From Nymphaea colorata (taxonomy: Eukaryota > Streptophyta > Magnoliopsida > Nymphaeales > Nymphaeaceae): a stretch of 64,000 nucleotides of DNA. This document shows, piece after piece, positions 13,047 to 25,524 of the stretch (position 1 is its first letter; each line of letters begins with the position of its first letter). Made by a program: the position numbers and the translations under genes. The stretch lies in NCBI RefSeq assembly GCF_008831285.2, contig NC_045150.1, forward strand, positions 9,250,001-9,314,000, written 5' to 3'. The notes under the pieces are model-generated. The model made no database searches. It was not told the DNA's origin and saw only the letters and a program-made list of their open reading frames with translations.

Positions 13047-13377
13047 TCAATCATGAGGCGTTCAATATATCCAAAAGCATGAAATTTCAGAATCGAAATG
13101 CTCATTTCTTAAGAAATTGAAATTATTAAACTACCAACGTATATTTTGTTGCCGGAATTAGGAAACTGAAACCTGAAATTTTGACTGTATTCCAGTTTGA
13201 GGAGGAATTACGGTTCTCTTGTATCAAATTTCCAAACGATCAAACGCTCCATTCCCATGTATGACATAACGGTACACATTTCACCAATTGAAGGATCAGT
13301 TTTTAAGGCAAAAAGGAACTTCTTGACAAGTTCCTTTCACAACTAATGCAATGAAACCTTGCAACTTGCTCTCACTC

Positions 13378-13378
<1 letters not shown>

Positions 13379-13435
<57 letters not shown>
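13379..13435. repeat. (CT)n-(TA)n microsatellite
   Basis: A CT tract of about 34 bases is followed by about 11 TA units. No gene is adjacent. Confidence 0.9.
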
Positions 13436-15396
13436 CAAAATAGAAGATAGTAAATTAAGGGGATCACAAAAGTAGAGAGCAGAGGCATGATTGCCTTTTC
13501 GTTTTTCTTTTATACTACAACTTGAAGAGTTTGAGCGTTGTCAGGTTTATCTGCAGCCAGAATTGATGAGATAATCAATAAAGGATTAAAAAATCTTGAA
13601 GGTCATGGACCATCCAAAATGTTTCTTACATAAAGAAATTCACTATAAAGAAATAAACAACAAAGCTTCAACATACTTATTCAGGTTGTGTACTTCAATT
13701 TGGATGTTTCCTTTTTTGTTTATGCTTATCTCTGTCTTTAATGATCAATTCAATGGCTTCAACAAGTGCATGTAGTGGGGCTCCATATTATTAACCAAGT
13801 GGCGCAGACATAAAATAAAAACTCGTCAATCTTCATCGCATCCTATTTTAGAAAATTATATATAACTTTTATTCATCCCTTGACCAGCAAATTTAAGAAA
13901 AGGGCACGGCATGAGGTAATTTATGATAACCAATTAACTCTACTTGCATTTGGTTCAGCAACTTATACAAATGCCGTCTCCTTCTAAGTCATTCAACGAA
14001 AACAATTCTTTGAGATTTATTCTTGTAAAAAAATGGATTAAAATGCGATATAAACACGAAACCCGAGAGAGCTCGACGCTATTTTGGCGAAGCATGAAAC
14101 TTCACTTTCCAAATGTTTCCCTCAAACCAATGAATCTTTTGAACCAAAATTTGAAAGAGACTGACCAACTTCATTTCTTTATGTAAAAAGTTTTATTGAA
14201 AAGGGGAGTTGTGCTAACTATGGTTGAGCTTTTATCAGGTCAAACCTGATACTCCTGTACATAATCCACCAAAAGTGTGCATGCCTACAACATTTATCAA
14301 TTCTCAATATATATACATATATATAATGAGAAGATGCATGGTCGAACCAAGTGCATGCAAGTACATGCAGCATAGGAAAATTCAATGTAAGTCGGATCTT
14401 GCATTTTACAGAGGAAAGGACGGCCAGTTTTTCTTGGGCAACGTGATTGGTTTGAGTTTCTTGAATGGAGAAAGACGGAAGGAAACTCAGCCTTTGTAAT
14501 CTAAGGAAATCACTAGAAAGTAAGTTCATAATCGTTCAGTTCTGGATTTGGATCAAAATTCAGATCCGTAATCATTTGTTAGAAAAGCCCTCCTCCGCCT
14601 TCGTCATGGGCAGCGCTACCTGTTTTCTAATTACATGTCGTAATTAGAGGACATGGAGATGGATCCAAATATGTGGAAATAGAGAGAGAGAGAGAGTCAG
14701 ACATGGGTGAGCGTGCAGTGCCGTGCCGGCCGGCTCAGTGCGCTTTGGTTGGGTGTGGTGCGGTGGAAGTGGGCCAACAAAAGCCAAACATTCTTAATCA
14801 AACACTTTATAATATAAATCAATGTATATATATAAAATATAATATAAATGTGGCAGACTGGGTTTTGTGATATCTGCGTTTGTAAATATTGATTAATAGT
14901 TGCTAATTCTGTGAGCATAAAAAGGCAGTAAATAGTGATAATTTGTGGTGTTGAGATAAAGATGGGAGGATTGTTAATTTCTTAATTTGTTTGACGTACT
15001 AGTTAACAGCAAAGCCTCTGGCCCTCCTGCTGCAACGGTCGGTCATCATCTCACGTGCAAGCAAGCCAACTCACGTGGCAGCCACTCTCTTCCACGTCCT
15101 CCCCTGCCCCTTCGCCTCATCCCAACACACACACACACACCATTGTTTCATATCCTTCCTTATATATATATATATATATATATAGTACACATATTCACCT
15201 TTGCCTAAATAACAATATCATGTAAGACTAAGCTGGGTGATGCCCATATGTGCATTATCACTATATGCATTGTGTTTTTGTCATATGTATTTTTGCTAAA
15301 GATTCAAAGTGTAGACTGATTATAAGCCATTTAAATAACTTAGTTATTGGTTTATACTGTATTATTTGCAAGAAATGCACGTATATGACATTCTTA

Positions 15397-15432
<36 letters not shown>

Positions 15433-15834
15433 CTGTGTGTGTATGTTGATAAAGATGGTAGGGGCCGCCAATTTCTTTAGAATTTTAAAACTTGGTGGGT
15501 GGGTCTGTTAAGTGGAACTCGTTTGGTCAAGTGAAGGAAGATAGAGTAGGCGGTTGGTTGGTGCCCGAGTTCTGCGTATTTTTAGAATAAAGAAGAAGAA
15601 AGGCGTTGGGCGGTAGATTTTGATTGGCGAAGAGAAGAAGCAGCGATTTTAGAAGTTCATGGCTTCTTTCAGAGAGTAAACTCCCCAATGGTTGATCTTC
15701 TGCACCATCTTTTTAATACCATATTTCCTTATATCATTGTCTCTCTCTCTCTACATGATCATGCACGATTTCATGCACGCACAAACGTGCACCTGGGGAA
15801 AGCAAGTCCCCATTGCCGGGATCAGCCAAGTTCT

Positions 15835-15836
<2 letters not shown>

Positions 15837-15886
<50 letters not shown>

Positions 15887-15900
15887 TATATATATATATA
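15837..15900. repeat. (CT)n-(TA)n microsatellite
   Basis: About 22 CT units run into a CCATATATAT tract. A similar compound repeat lies at 13379-13435. Confidence 0.9.
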
Positions 15901-17459
15901 GCTTGTCCTAAGTGTTGTGGACATTGACTAAATACCAATTCCTTTCCTTGTATGGTGTTTCTCATAAAAAGGTGGGTCTCTCTCCCTCTCTCTCTCTAGC
16001 CCCAAGATAACAATCCTAGCAAGTAAGAACAAAGAAAGAGAGCCATAAACTTGGTTGTTTAGCGCATAGAAAGCTGCAATGACCTTCAAATTATGAAGGT
16101 TGCCAACAAGCCAATTATTAGAATTTAAAGCGCATCGCAACAAAGCCCAAGAATAATCTTTAGTGGAATGCAAGTCCCATCGATCTCCTTTCTCTTTTTT
16201 CCCTCTTCTTCCCCGTTCTTCACTGCATATAGAGAAGAAAGCCCGTTTGGTCAATCCCCAAAAGTCCTCAGTCTTCGATTCCACAAAATCTCGGAACTCG
16301 ACAACCTTTGATATGTGGGGACTTCCAAAGAAAACAAGCTGTCTATTTCGGGAACTTAAAAGATCCGGTTTCTTAATTGCTACCCTTTGGTGGTCCCTTT
16401 GTGGGGAGTCAGTGACGCATTTCATGAGGGAGTCCCAGTATTTCTAGATATCATAAAACTGGGCCTACTTTTTCCTTGTATAATACATACTTGACAAATA
16501 AAGAGATCACATGACTTGAATCCCAAGTGAAGTACCTTCTCCTCCAATAACAATACTAAGTACCGTATTGTATGGTCAATTGCCCACGTAAATCCACATG
16601 TTGCTCCAACATAACTTCGGAAATTTGATAATATTTTTATAGAGAAGTGCTCGAATACTTGGTTGAAGTATTTGACATAGTGGGTCGAGTCGAGTCCAAC
16701 TAAGTAACTGGTCTAAGTTCCGATGCAACTCTAAACCATAAGAGCAAAGAGAAAGGATGGAAGTTTTAAGCTTCTCATTGACTGACTTTGAAAGGTTGGT
16801 GGTCATGAGGAGAGTCATAAGTTTCATAACTTTTCTTTTAAAGATAAATAATTACGAACAATGTTAGACTTAGTTTATGCTCTCGAGTACGCATTGATAT
16901 TGCCGAAGCCCCGAATCTCCAACCTGTACTTTGAATGGCTGTCAAATAAAACATTTGGTTAAAGAAAATCACAAGCACCTGCATGCAACAAATTTCTGAG
17001 TCAAACAAATGAAAAAGAACTCCGATTTTCATTCAGTTTCTTTGGGAAAAAACTTAGGAAAAGGGTAGGAGTTTTTCTTTAATGAACAATCCAGCACCTA
17101 CAAGTAGAGCATTACGTGCTTCGTTTTTCTTCCTAAAACATAAAGAAAATATGTGTAACAGTGTTGTTGGTACAAAATATCAATGTCGAATCGCATTAAG
17201 AAATAAACTATGCATCGAAACTGTGAAAGTACGAATATCTATGTCGAAGTACTTGAAAAAGAAAGAGAGAGGACAGGAACTGTACAAGAAACTACACTGT
17301 GAATTGCTGTAACATGCTTTTGAATACCTCTTTAAGGAACTGGACCTGTTAGATTCTTTAAGAACTTGCATGTAGGCCATCAAAAATTGTTGTTATTTTT
17401 CAACTACAACGGTTTTCTCCTTTTTTTTTTAAGGCAAAATAACAGTTGATAGTTTAAGT

Positions 17460-17783
17460 CAGTGTGACCATACGGGACGATATCGTATAGTCGCATTTCA
17501 AAAATGCAATATGGTACACCACCTGTATCATAAACAGTGGTGTATCATGCCTGTATGGCACGTATCGTACGACACAGTTATGATACGATATGTTACAAAA
17601 TAGTTACGATACATTATGATACAATTACGATACATTGATTTTTTAATATTTTTTATTCTTTTTAAATTTTTTCTGATTAATTTTTTTAAATACGATACAG
17701 TTACGATATGTTACGATATTTTACGGTATAGTGTATCTTAAAGGCAGATTGATACTACTTACGATATGTTTTTTACAACATTG
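17460..17783. mobile_element. Short hAT-like MITE with ACGATA iterations
   Basis: A 324-bp element flanked by GTTTAAGT (17452-17459) and GTTCAAAT (17784-17791), a 6 of 8 match. The ends are weakly inverted (CAGTGTGACC and CAATGTTGTA, each followed inward by ATATCGTA). The body is an irregular run of TTACGATA and ATCGTACGA units, resembling the iterated subterminal repeats of hAT elements. Confidence 0.5.
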
Positions 17784-19510
17784 GTTCAAATAGAACAGCT
17801 ACTCAATTCTTTTTTCATTTTTGTGGGATTTTTTGTCTTCCGCAATTAGGGCAGAGCTAGATTTTTTTTTTTCATAAGGCACTAAATATATGGTTAGTAT
17901 ACTTTCAATTGATTACGATGCAATTACCCATATCTTGTGGGGCTATGAATATGGATTTGAGAACCATGAATTTAAGATCACCGTTATCCCTCTAATCTAT
18001 GGATGAGACTTGAGAGGGGAAGGGTTTCTGAATTGAGTTCCCGGATTTCTAGCTACAATGTTTATAATTCCATAATGTAATAATCGCATTTCTCTGACAT
18101 TCTAAGATCTCATACTGCCTCAGTTGAGGTGTTCAAACACACCTCAGTGGGACATATAAATCCTCACATGAATATAAATGGGGTGCAAGGAAATTTGGAT
18201 GGGAAATACATACTTCATTCATTGCTCAATCAGTATGGTTAGTTAATTTGCTGGATCGAATTCCCGATGTTAAAAGCATGATGTTTAATTAAATCATGAA
18301 CTTCTCGCATATCATTTTCTCATAAATGTTTTTTAAGCTCATTGCATCATACAATAATGCAAAACTTTCGTGCTTCGTCATTTATAGGCATTCAAAGCTT
18401 GTCTTCTAAGTTATGCGGGTTTCATCCTTTGAATAGGTCAAAGAAATTGCTCTATATATGTGAAGAAGAGAGAGATTATATATATATATATATATATATA
18501 TTGGAAGAGAGAGAGAGAGAAGGAGAGAGAAAACAAAGAGTGAGATGGGTCAGGCGCCGTTGAATCCCCTGGCCATGTCGCATGCACGTAGCACCTTTTT
18601 GGAAGCCCACGAAATGCTCTCTCTTGCTTTCCATTACGACAAATTTTTTAAAACAAAAGCCTCAGTCCCCGAGGCAGAACAATTGCGTTCGGACCCCCTT
18701 TTTTCTTAAATGCTTTTTTAGTGGACCACTTTGTGCACTCCCTTTTATTTTGTTTATTCTAAGTAACTTTTTTGTCTTTCTTTAGAAAAGGAAGAGAAAA
18801 AAAAAAGGCAGCACGTAAATAATAAAATGAGAACTCCCTGCGCAGCTTCATTTAAAAAAGGAGGAGTCCGTACGGCCCCGTCTCGATAACCGGGAGATCC
18901 GATACGACTCGGTATGGGAGACGGGTCCGGCGGGGTTTGTTTACTCGTCCTCCCAGTTGGGCAGCGCCGTCCCCGGCGCTCCGGCCAACCCGGGCCGAAC
19001 ACGTCGGACGAGACGTTACGCCGTCAGCTTTCCGCCACGTAACTGTGACGTGGACTGAATATTTCTGAGTCAGTTGCAAGAAAGACCCAAATACCCTTCT
19101 GACTGTAGCTACGGGGAATATTTGGGTGGTGTCAACCGTTTTAGACGAAAACGAGTTGAGTTTGAAGTCTTAGAATTTTTCACTTTTTTTATTATTATCA
19201 AGAGATCTTAACTCAACAAAATAATTTCTTAAACTGAGTTCAGATGTATGCTTAATCAAATATCGAAAAAATTTAAAAAGCAAACTAATAAAAGTGGACC
19301 TTATTTCCCAATGTTCTTAAAAGTATATTTAAACTTTGTGTTCATAATAAAAAATAAAACCGCTTAAACACTAGGTTATCAATTAAGTGAAGCTGATTAA
19401 TGAGATAAACCCGACCAAAACACCAAACAAATTTAATATCTATTTAGCTTGTATTACCTGTTTAAACATACTACACAACATTTAACGACAATCATTTTCT
19501 TTATCGAACC

Positions 19511-19604
19511 AAATGGCGGAGCTACTTTATCGTTGGTGTGGGCAACCAGCCTATGCGTTTTGCTACATGTACCCTCAGTGAGAAATTTCTGACTCCACCA
19601 CTAC
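19511..19604. mobile_element. CAGGGGCGGAGC-family fragment
   Basis: The left ATGGCGGAGCTAC and right (inward) GTGGTGGAGTCAGAA bracket about 94 bp. The interior GGTGTGGGCAACC echoes the palindrome at 12158-12177. Confidence 0.35.
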
Positions 19605-21477
19605 TAGCTAATTCATCTAAGTTGAAGTTATCAAGGGCGAAGCCTCGAATAGTAAAAATGTTGTCAATTTTTTGCTACAAATTTCTTTTTTTTTTTCATA
19701 AGATATTCGATATAAATTTTCGATAAGCTTAATTAGCATGAGAGTAAAGATAAAACTCAGCCTCAGCTACGGGGGTCAAATTTGAAAACACAGGCCAAGC
19801 GGCTCCTAGTGGATTCGTTCCCGACGGTCCACTCTTGCTTGCCACGTGGCAAAAAGGTCTAGCCACGTCATCACCCATTAGGATGTCTAGTGGGAGACAG
19901 CTGGCAAGTTCAGGCTATTCACCTGCTGCCTTCCCACCTGCCAACCGGGTCCTATGTGACTTGACTTAAATGGGCTCGATCCGACCAGGTGGGCTCGGTC
20001 CGACCAGTTGCCTGTTTACTCTGGCTCCGTTGGTAGGTGGCACAGTGGGAGCAAACATAATGTGCCCATACTGGGATTTAAATCGGTAGATTTGAATTAA
20101 ATAATTGGCAAAGGCTGTCACGTGCCATACAATGTTCATTATATCATGTTTGTAAATATCTCAAACTTCTATTTTTTAACTATTTTACAGGTTTTGACTG
20201 CTTTTGGAATGTACATGAGAATGCTTCACAACCAATTTTGTCGAATTCATGAACTGATTTATTAAATTCGCTTCCTTTAAGATTTTTATAATCTTTATAC
20301 ACACACACACACATTTATATATATTACTTGTTAAGATAAAAATCAAATCTCTTAAATTTATACTAAAAATAATTTAAATATAAAGTGAACCTCTTAATAT
20401 GCATATGGACACTAATTTTATGTAATTCATGCTTTAGTTCAATGTTACTTTTACTCTAAAAATTTTGACGCAATAAGAGTTCTGTTGTTCATTTTTCGAT
20501 TATTAAAAACATTACCAAAGTAAAAAAAAAAAAAAAAGAGCTAACTTGATGTATGTTTCTTACAAATCAATCTTAAGGTCATATTATAAGGTAAGATTGC
20601 AGAAAAAAAAAAACTTTAATAATTAATTTTAATGGGTCTAGTTTTTGTTTCTTATACAAGTGGTCTGGTTTTTTTACCAACTTTCATCCATGTAAGCACA
20701 ATGTGATTGTAAATCTAACTTTTATATATACCAATCAAACATTAGATATAATCATATCTGGTTTTGAAATAAGAACATTAAGTTCTTCTAACTATAATGA
20801 AAACCTGATCTTTTAGGAGACATTGGCAACCCATAACAAACTGTTATCATATAATGTTTACAGGGTTTCATGAATCTATCTTAATTTTTGAAGCAGTTGC
20901 ATTGGATTTGTTACTGGCGCCAAACGGCCTTTTAGTGGTCTACTTTTGAGTTGTGAGTCCGAATTCCAAATCAGACGGTGCATGTACAGCAAGGATCATG
21001 TGATCAATAGGAAGGCAGTTAAGGGCTGCCTCTTCCCACAAGGATCAGAAATCCATCCAACTTCTTATACTAAAGTAGGCAAGGCTGATAACGTGTTTGG
21101 GTCCCAAATAAGTTCTCATATTCGACCCCATAGTCTAGTTATTAATATGTACCGAAGTAAACAATGCCATTTGCTCACTACAATAATACCATTGGCAAAT
21201 TATTTCACTAGATTTAGGAAAGTGATACTCAAGAAAAGTGCATTTCCTACTTCTTAATCAGTTAATTATTGATTATTTGTTTGAATGGAATGCATTTCTC
21301 TCTCTCCACATATAGTCACAGAGCTTTTGTGTGTGTATATATATGTATATATATATCCCAACTAAACAAATAGACCATGTACTGTACATAATAATACTAC
21401 TTTTAAGGGTTAGGCTGTTCTTGCTTACTACAAATAATGGTGGTACGTATTAAGGCGTTGATTGAAACACAATTCAC

Positions 21478-21484
<7 letters not shown>

Positions 21485-21562
<78 letters not shown>
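21485..21562. repeat. (TA)n microsatellite
   Basis: About 39 uninterrupted TA units followed by (TG)n. Perfect and long, so likely length-polymorphic. Confidence 0.95.
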
Positions 21563-21572
<10 letters not shown>

Positions 21573-23402
21573 ATGTGTGGAGATGACTTTGGTTATGTAG
21601 AGTCATTCAGTGGTCTAACTAAGGCCCTCCACATAAAGGAGATGGATAGTTGAGAGAAAAAAAAAATACAAACTAATATTAGATGACAAAAGTACCCATC
21701 ATTTTTTTATCCTCACTTTTCTCTTTAACTGTCATTTAGTTGAACAATGCAGATTAGGTGGTTAGGTATTAGATGGTCAGGGACTCTAAAAACCTAGAAT
21801 CACCATTTAGTTTTTATGTATATATATATATATAAATTGAGCGAGAGAGAGAGAGAAAAAGCAATGGTGCCACACTCTTCTTGATTAGGATCTATTCAAG
21901 CTATGAAAAAATTCCAATAAGAAACATATCTCTTCTTTGACTAGCTAGCTTCCGATCCAAAATGTTGAGAGATAGCTCCCCACTTTTATTGCAAAAGACT
22001 GCTATGTACATTGAAAATGTTGATCATTGTTTCATTTATGGAATCACATGATAGAAAAAGTTCACTAGCGATCTGCATACATTTTTTCGATGAGTGACAA
22101 AATCAATGCAACAAATCTCCCCGGCGCATGACGATATAAAAACTGGGAAATCTTTTACTGAGTGAACTTAGTCCATTAGCAAAGAACTGAAAGAAGACAT
22201 GAGATACACCTTATTGGACAGGAAATTCCTGGAAGTAGATATCTAATTATGCTGACTACAATGGGTATGTAAATACTATATATATATATATAAGAAGTCG
22301 TGTAAAGAAGTTGGTGATCCACGTGTGGGTTCTGTCCGAGGAGATGGGCATCTGAATTTCTATATGGGCATGGCAGCGAAAAGAATTGCTTGTTCATGGG
22401 CTTATCTTGATATTTTATCAACGAGAAGACAAGATTCCAGTGAAAAGTAAGGGCTTTGGCTTTCTTTTATATCTTTGCAGGAGACCGAACACCTCTTTTT
22501 CCTCTCTTCTTTATTTCCTGCTTCTATTTTTTATTGTGCTCGAGTTCGAACAGGTCTAACTGAGATGGTACCTTTCGAGTAGAAAGTGATAAGCTTCACT
22601 TCTTTAAGAGTGAGGAAACCGACGGTGCACATCGAACCGACACGGCCGTGTTCTTTATTTTCAAAACAATATAATATTTTCAGTGGTCGAGTGGAAGGCA
22701 ATTAAAGCGAGGGTGTGGGCATTATCTGCTTTTTTATTACTAAGATTGATAAAAATGCATGGAACGTGTGGTAGGTGCACTCTGTAGCACGCTTCAAAGC
22801 ATTGACTTGATTCTCCTTCGATGAAGAAGGCGGCTAGATTTTCCTCTTGTCTTATGTTACATGGTGAAGTAAGTAAGAGGTCCAACAAAGGAAAAGAAAA
22901 GAGCAAAAAATTAATGCAGATTTCAACTTCATTAGATAATTCAGGTTCATACGAGAGTTGCAGACCAAGGGAAATCTATGGATTTTTTTTCTGAGATTTT
23001 TTTTGTAAATATTCTGAAATAGATGTTGGTACACATATTTCTATATATATATATATATATATAACAGTGGGTTGTGGTCATGTTTCAGACTAGTTTTCCC
23101 TTTTTCCAAATACTGTATTTCCTCCGCAGTATCATGGCATTTGAGAATCTCCTGATAAAGTTCTTGTCTTTTCCAAACAGTTGCCAATGTCTTCTATCTA
23201 AGTTAAGAAATATGCAAGCCATGTGGGGGAGAGAGAAAGAGAGAAAGAAAGAGAAGACTTTAATGCATACTGGAGAAGGAAATCGAAGGGAATATCTTCA
23301 TATTGACAAATAGGCCCACTCGAATGCACGCTTGTTTCTTTTTATTTATATTATATACTCTGATGTAATGAGAGCAGAAACTGGTCAACCCACCTTTCTA
23401 CA

Positions 23403-23436
<34 letters not shown>

Positions 23437-23491
23437 TATATATAATGATACTGTTTTCAGACATAAGTTTTGGCCATTTATTAAAGAGTCT

Positions 23492-23662
23492 TCAAGGAGA
23501 AGAGAAAGCATCCTCTCCCCCTAGTATGTCTCTGTACCCCTTGCCTGTAATAACTCTGAAAACGGCAGCATTGTCAACAAGGCCAACTGCAACGGCTTTA
23601 ATGAAGTAGTTGATGATTGGCAGCTTCTTTATTGTGAGGGCAATGTGTGGAGAGAGTGGCTT
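23492..23662 (-). CDS. Unidentified last coding exon (3' partial)
   Basis: The minus strand is open for 56 codons and ends in TGA (23492-23494). It begins right after a consensus acceptor, TGTAGCAG, with the exon starting AAG at 23662. The peptide contains KKLPIINYFIKAVAVGLVDN at about residues 12-31 and VITGKGYRDILGGEDA at 37-52. It looks like a conserved hydrophobic C-terminus: one amphipathic or membrane-associated stretch followed by a short charged tail. I do not recognise the family. I could not find a convincing preceding exon between 23.7 and 29 kb, so this is either the end of a gene with short exons or a large intron, or a stranded gene fragment. Composition and the splice site argue for coding; there is no start codon in the exon. 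Confidence 0.5.
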   Translation of the reverse strand, partial: KPLSPHIALTIKKLPIINYFIKAVAVGLVDNAAVFRVITGKGYRDILGGEDAFSSP

Positions 23663-23669
23663 CTGCTAC

Positions 23670-25490
23670 AGGGGTGTGTTAGGATTCTGTCTTTAGAGTG
23701 AGAAATTTGTATTATATGTGCCAGTGTAATTTTAATAAGCTTGTGAAATTGGATTGGTACGTGGGAGATTGTGGCTTGTTGGAATCACTTTATTGTCAGC
23801 AGAAAATTAGTAGGATATGGCGACCTCCCAACACCATTTTGTGCTGCTGACTTCCTTGGCTTTCTTTTCATTTTCCAAAGCAAGTTGAGCTTTAAATCTT
23901 ATTTTTTATGTTCTTAATTATGTTTTGATCAGATGCGCAGACACATTTACTTGGTTGATCGACCTCTTGGAATACATATGAATATTATTGCGACTCAATT
24001 AGGAAGAGGAAAACTGAGTGCTGCATGATTTGTGGGTAACAGAAATCTTGGTACTGCATGCTTTATAGGGTGGTTTTGTTCTGAGATATGAGAAGCAAAC
24101 TGCTGGCATTTTCTCCTCTCTTTTTAAATGGAACAAAAGATTGACCCTTACCCAATGGCAACGGTCAATGTCTAACGCGACTCCACCATCCACTGAGGGA
24201 ATGTTTGGTTACTTTTGATCTACTTTTGCTTAAGGTTTTCAAGATTTAAGAACCAAGGATTTAAGATTGGACCCTCTCCCTTCTAGTTCTTAAATCAGAC
24301 TTCCTGTTGATGTAAAAATCAAAATGAGAATCTCTTAAGATCGTTCATTTGCTCAACTATAGATTTTTATCATGGATCTCTAGAAAACGTATGACAAATC
24401 AGATCCATGGACGTAAATTTGAGGAAAATAATCTCTTCCTAAGAAGAGTGGCAATTCAGACTTAGACAGCTAAGGTAGTTAATTTTTCAGATTGGATACA
24501 ATTAAGAACGGGGTTTAAACATAGATCTTTAGGCTGTAGTTTTACCAAGGCGTACAAATTTTAAAAAGGAAAAAAGTTGAACCTCTCCAAAAACCTTTCA
24601 GGCTTCAGGACTTACAGGCCTGCACCTGTCACGTTCAACAATGCCTCGTTGTGAGAAACACAAAAGGTCTATAATCATTCATTGTATATAGCTTGGCTGA
24701 TCCGGCTTCTAAGTTTTAGGCTTCTGCAGAAGTCAGTCATGTAACCCTTTGGCCCCATTGATTTTCTTCTGTGCTAAATCAGAGAGATGAATCTACTGCC
24801 AGGCCCTTGCTAATGAATTCCTCCGCATGTGGGGATCGATTCATTACATTCAGTGCAGTAAAAATTCAATCGAGATTAATTGGTTTTACTGCTGCCGGTT
24901 GTGGACCAAGTTGATTAAGGTGTAAATGCCTCAACAGTTCCACTGTGTGCCTGTGCACGCTTATATGTGTGTGATTTGCAATCATAAGACCCTGTTACTT
25001 GCATATGCACGTAGCTATTATGACCTCCATTAATGCCACTCATTGCTTCTTGTATATCAAGAGTGGTTGCCGCTGCCTCAGGATTAGGACCACCCAATCA
25101 TTAAGATCAGGAGATCTAAACATCTCCCCACTGCTTTACTCTTCTGCAGTGGCTTCTCATGGCAAATAGGAACTGCCATGGTGAGTTGGGGAGTTGAAGG
25201 GCAGGGAACAAATTAAGGGGAGTAATTGCAAGGGGCACACTGATGCTATTGATTGTCTCAGTGCATCATCTGGACAGGTTCATTTAAGTTTTACAGAGGG
25301 GAGGAAGGGAAAAGGCACAGGAACCAAATTGCAGAAGCACACAGGAACATTACAAAAGGGCATTTATTAAACAATAATGAGTAGTCCATATCTCCAGCTT
25401 CATTTATTACCCCGTCGTCTCTCACGTGATCACCCTTTGTCTTGCTTGTAAGCACCATCTGCTGGCCAAATCTATCAGACCTTTCCACGC

Positions 25491-25524
<34 letters not shown>

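Larger units (their letters stand above)
9020..17450. other. Intergenic; CRF upstream region then repeats
   Basis: 9020-9990 is GC-rich CRF upstream DNA with G-boxes. From 10.0 to 17.4 kb I see microsatellites, the 12880 element, a G-box-rich patch at about 15050-15110 (TCACGTGC, TCACGTGGC, CCACGTCC) followed by a TA tract, and a compositionally different block at 15950-16440. No gene model can be supported. Confidence 0.55.
17800..23490. other. Intergenic; no gene seen
   Basis: AT-rich, with (TA)n tracts at 18480, 21485, 22275, 23042 and 23402, a CpG-rich patch at about 18850-19080, and a G-box palindrome at 19839-19852. The open frame at 20946-21257 (plus) has no recognisable domain. Confidence 0.5.

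Noticed and set aside
15760-15830. Possible microRNA169-like sequence (TCAGCCAAG next to TTGCCGGG)
   Set aside because: Only pieces match, in the wrong order, and no hairpin partner is present. No other known plant microRNA was recognised in the window.
25100-25190. Small hairpins (CACTGC/GCAGTG and CATGGCA/TGCCATG)
   Set aside because: Stems of 6-7 bp only, below what a microRNA precursor or a terminator would need.
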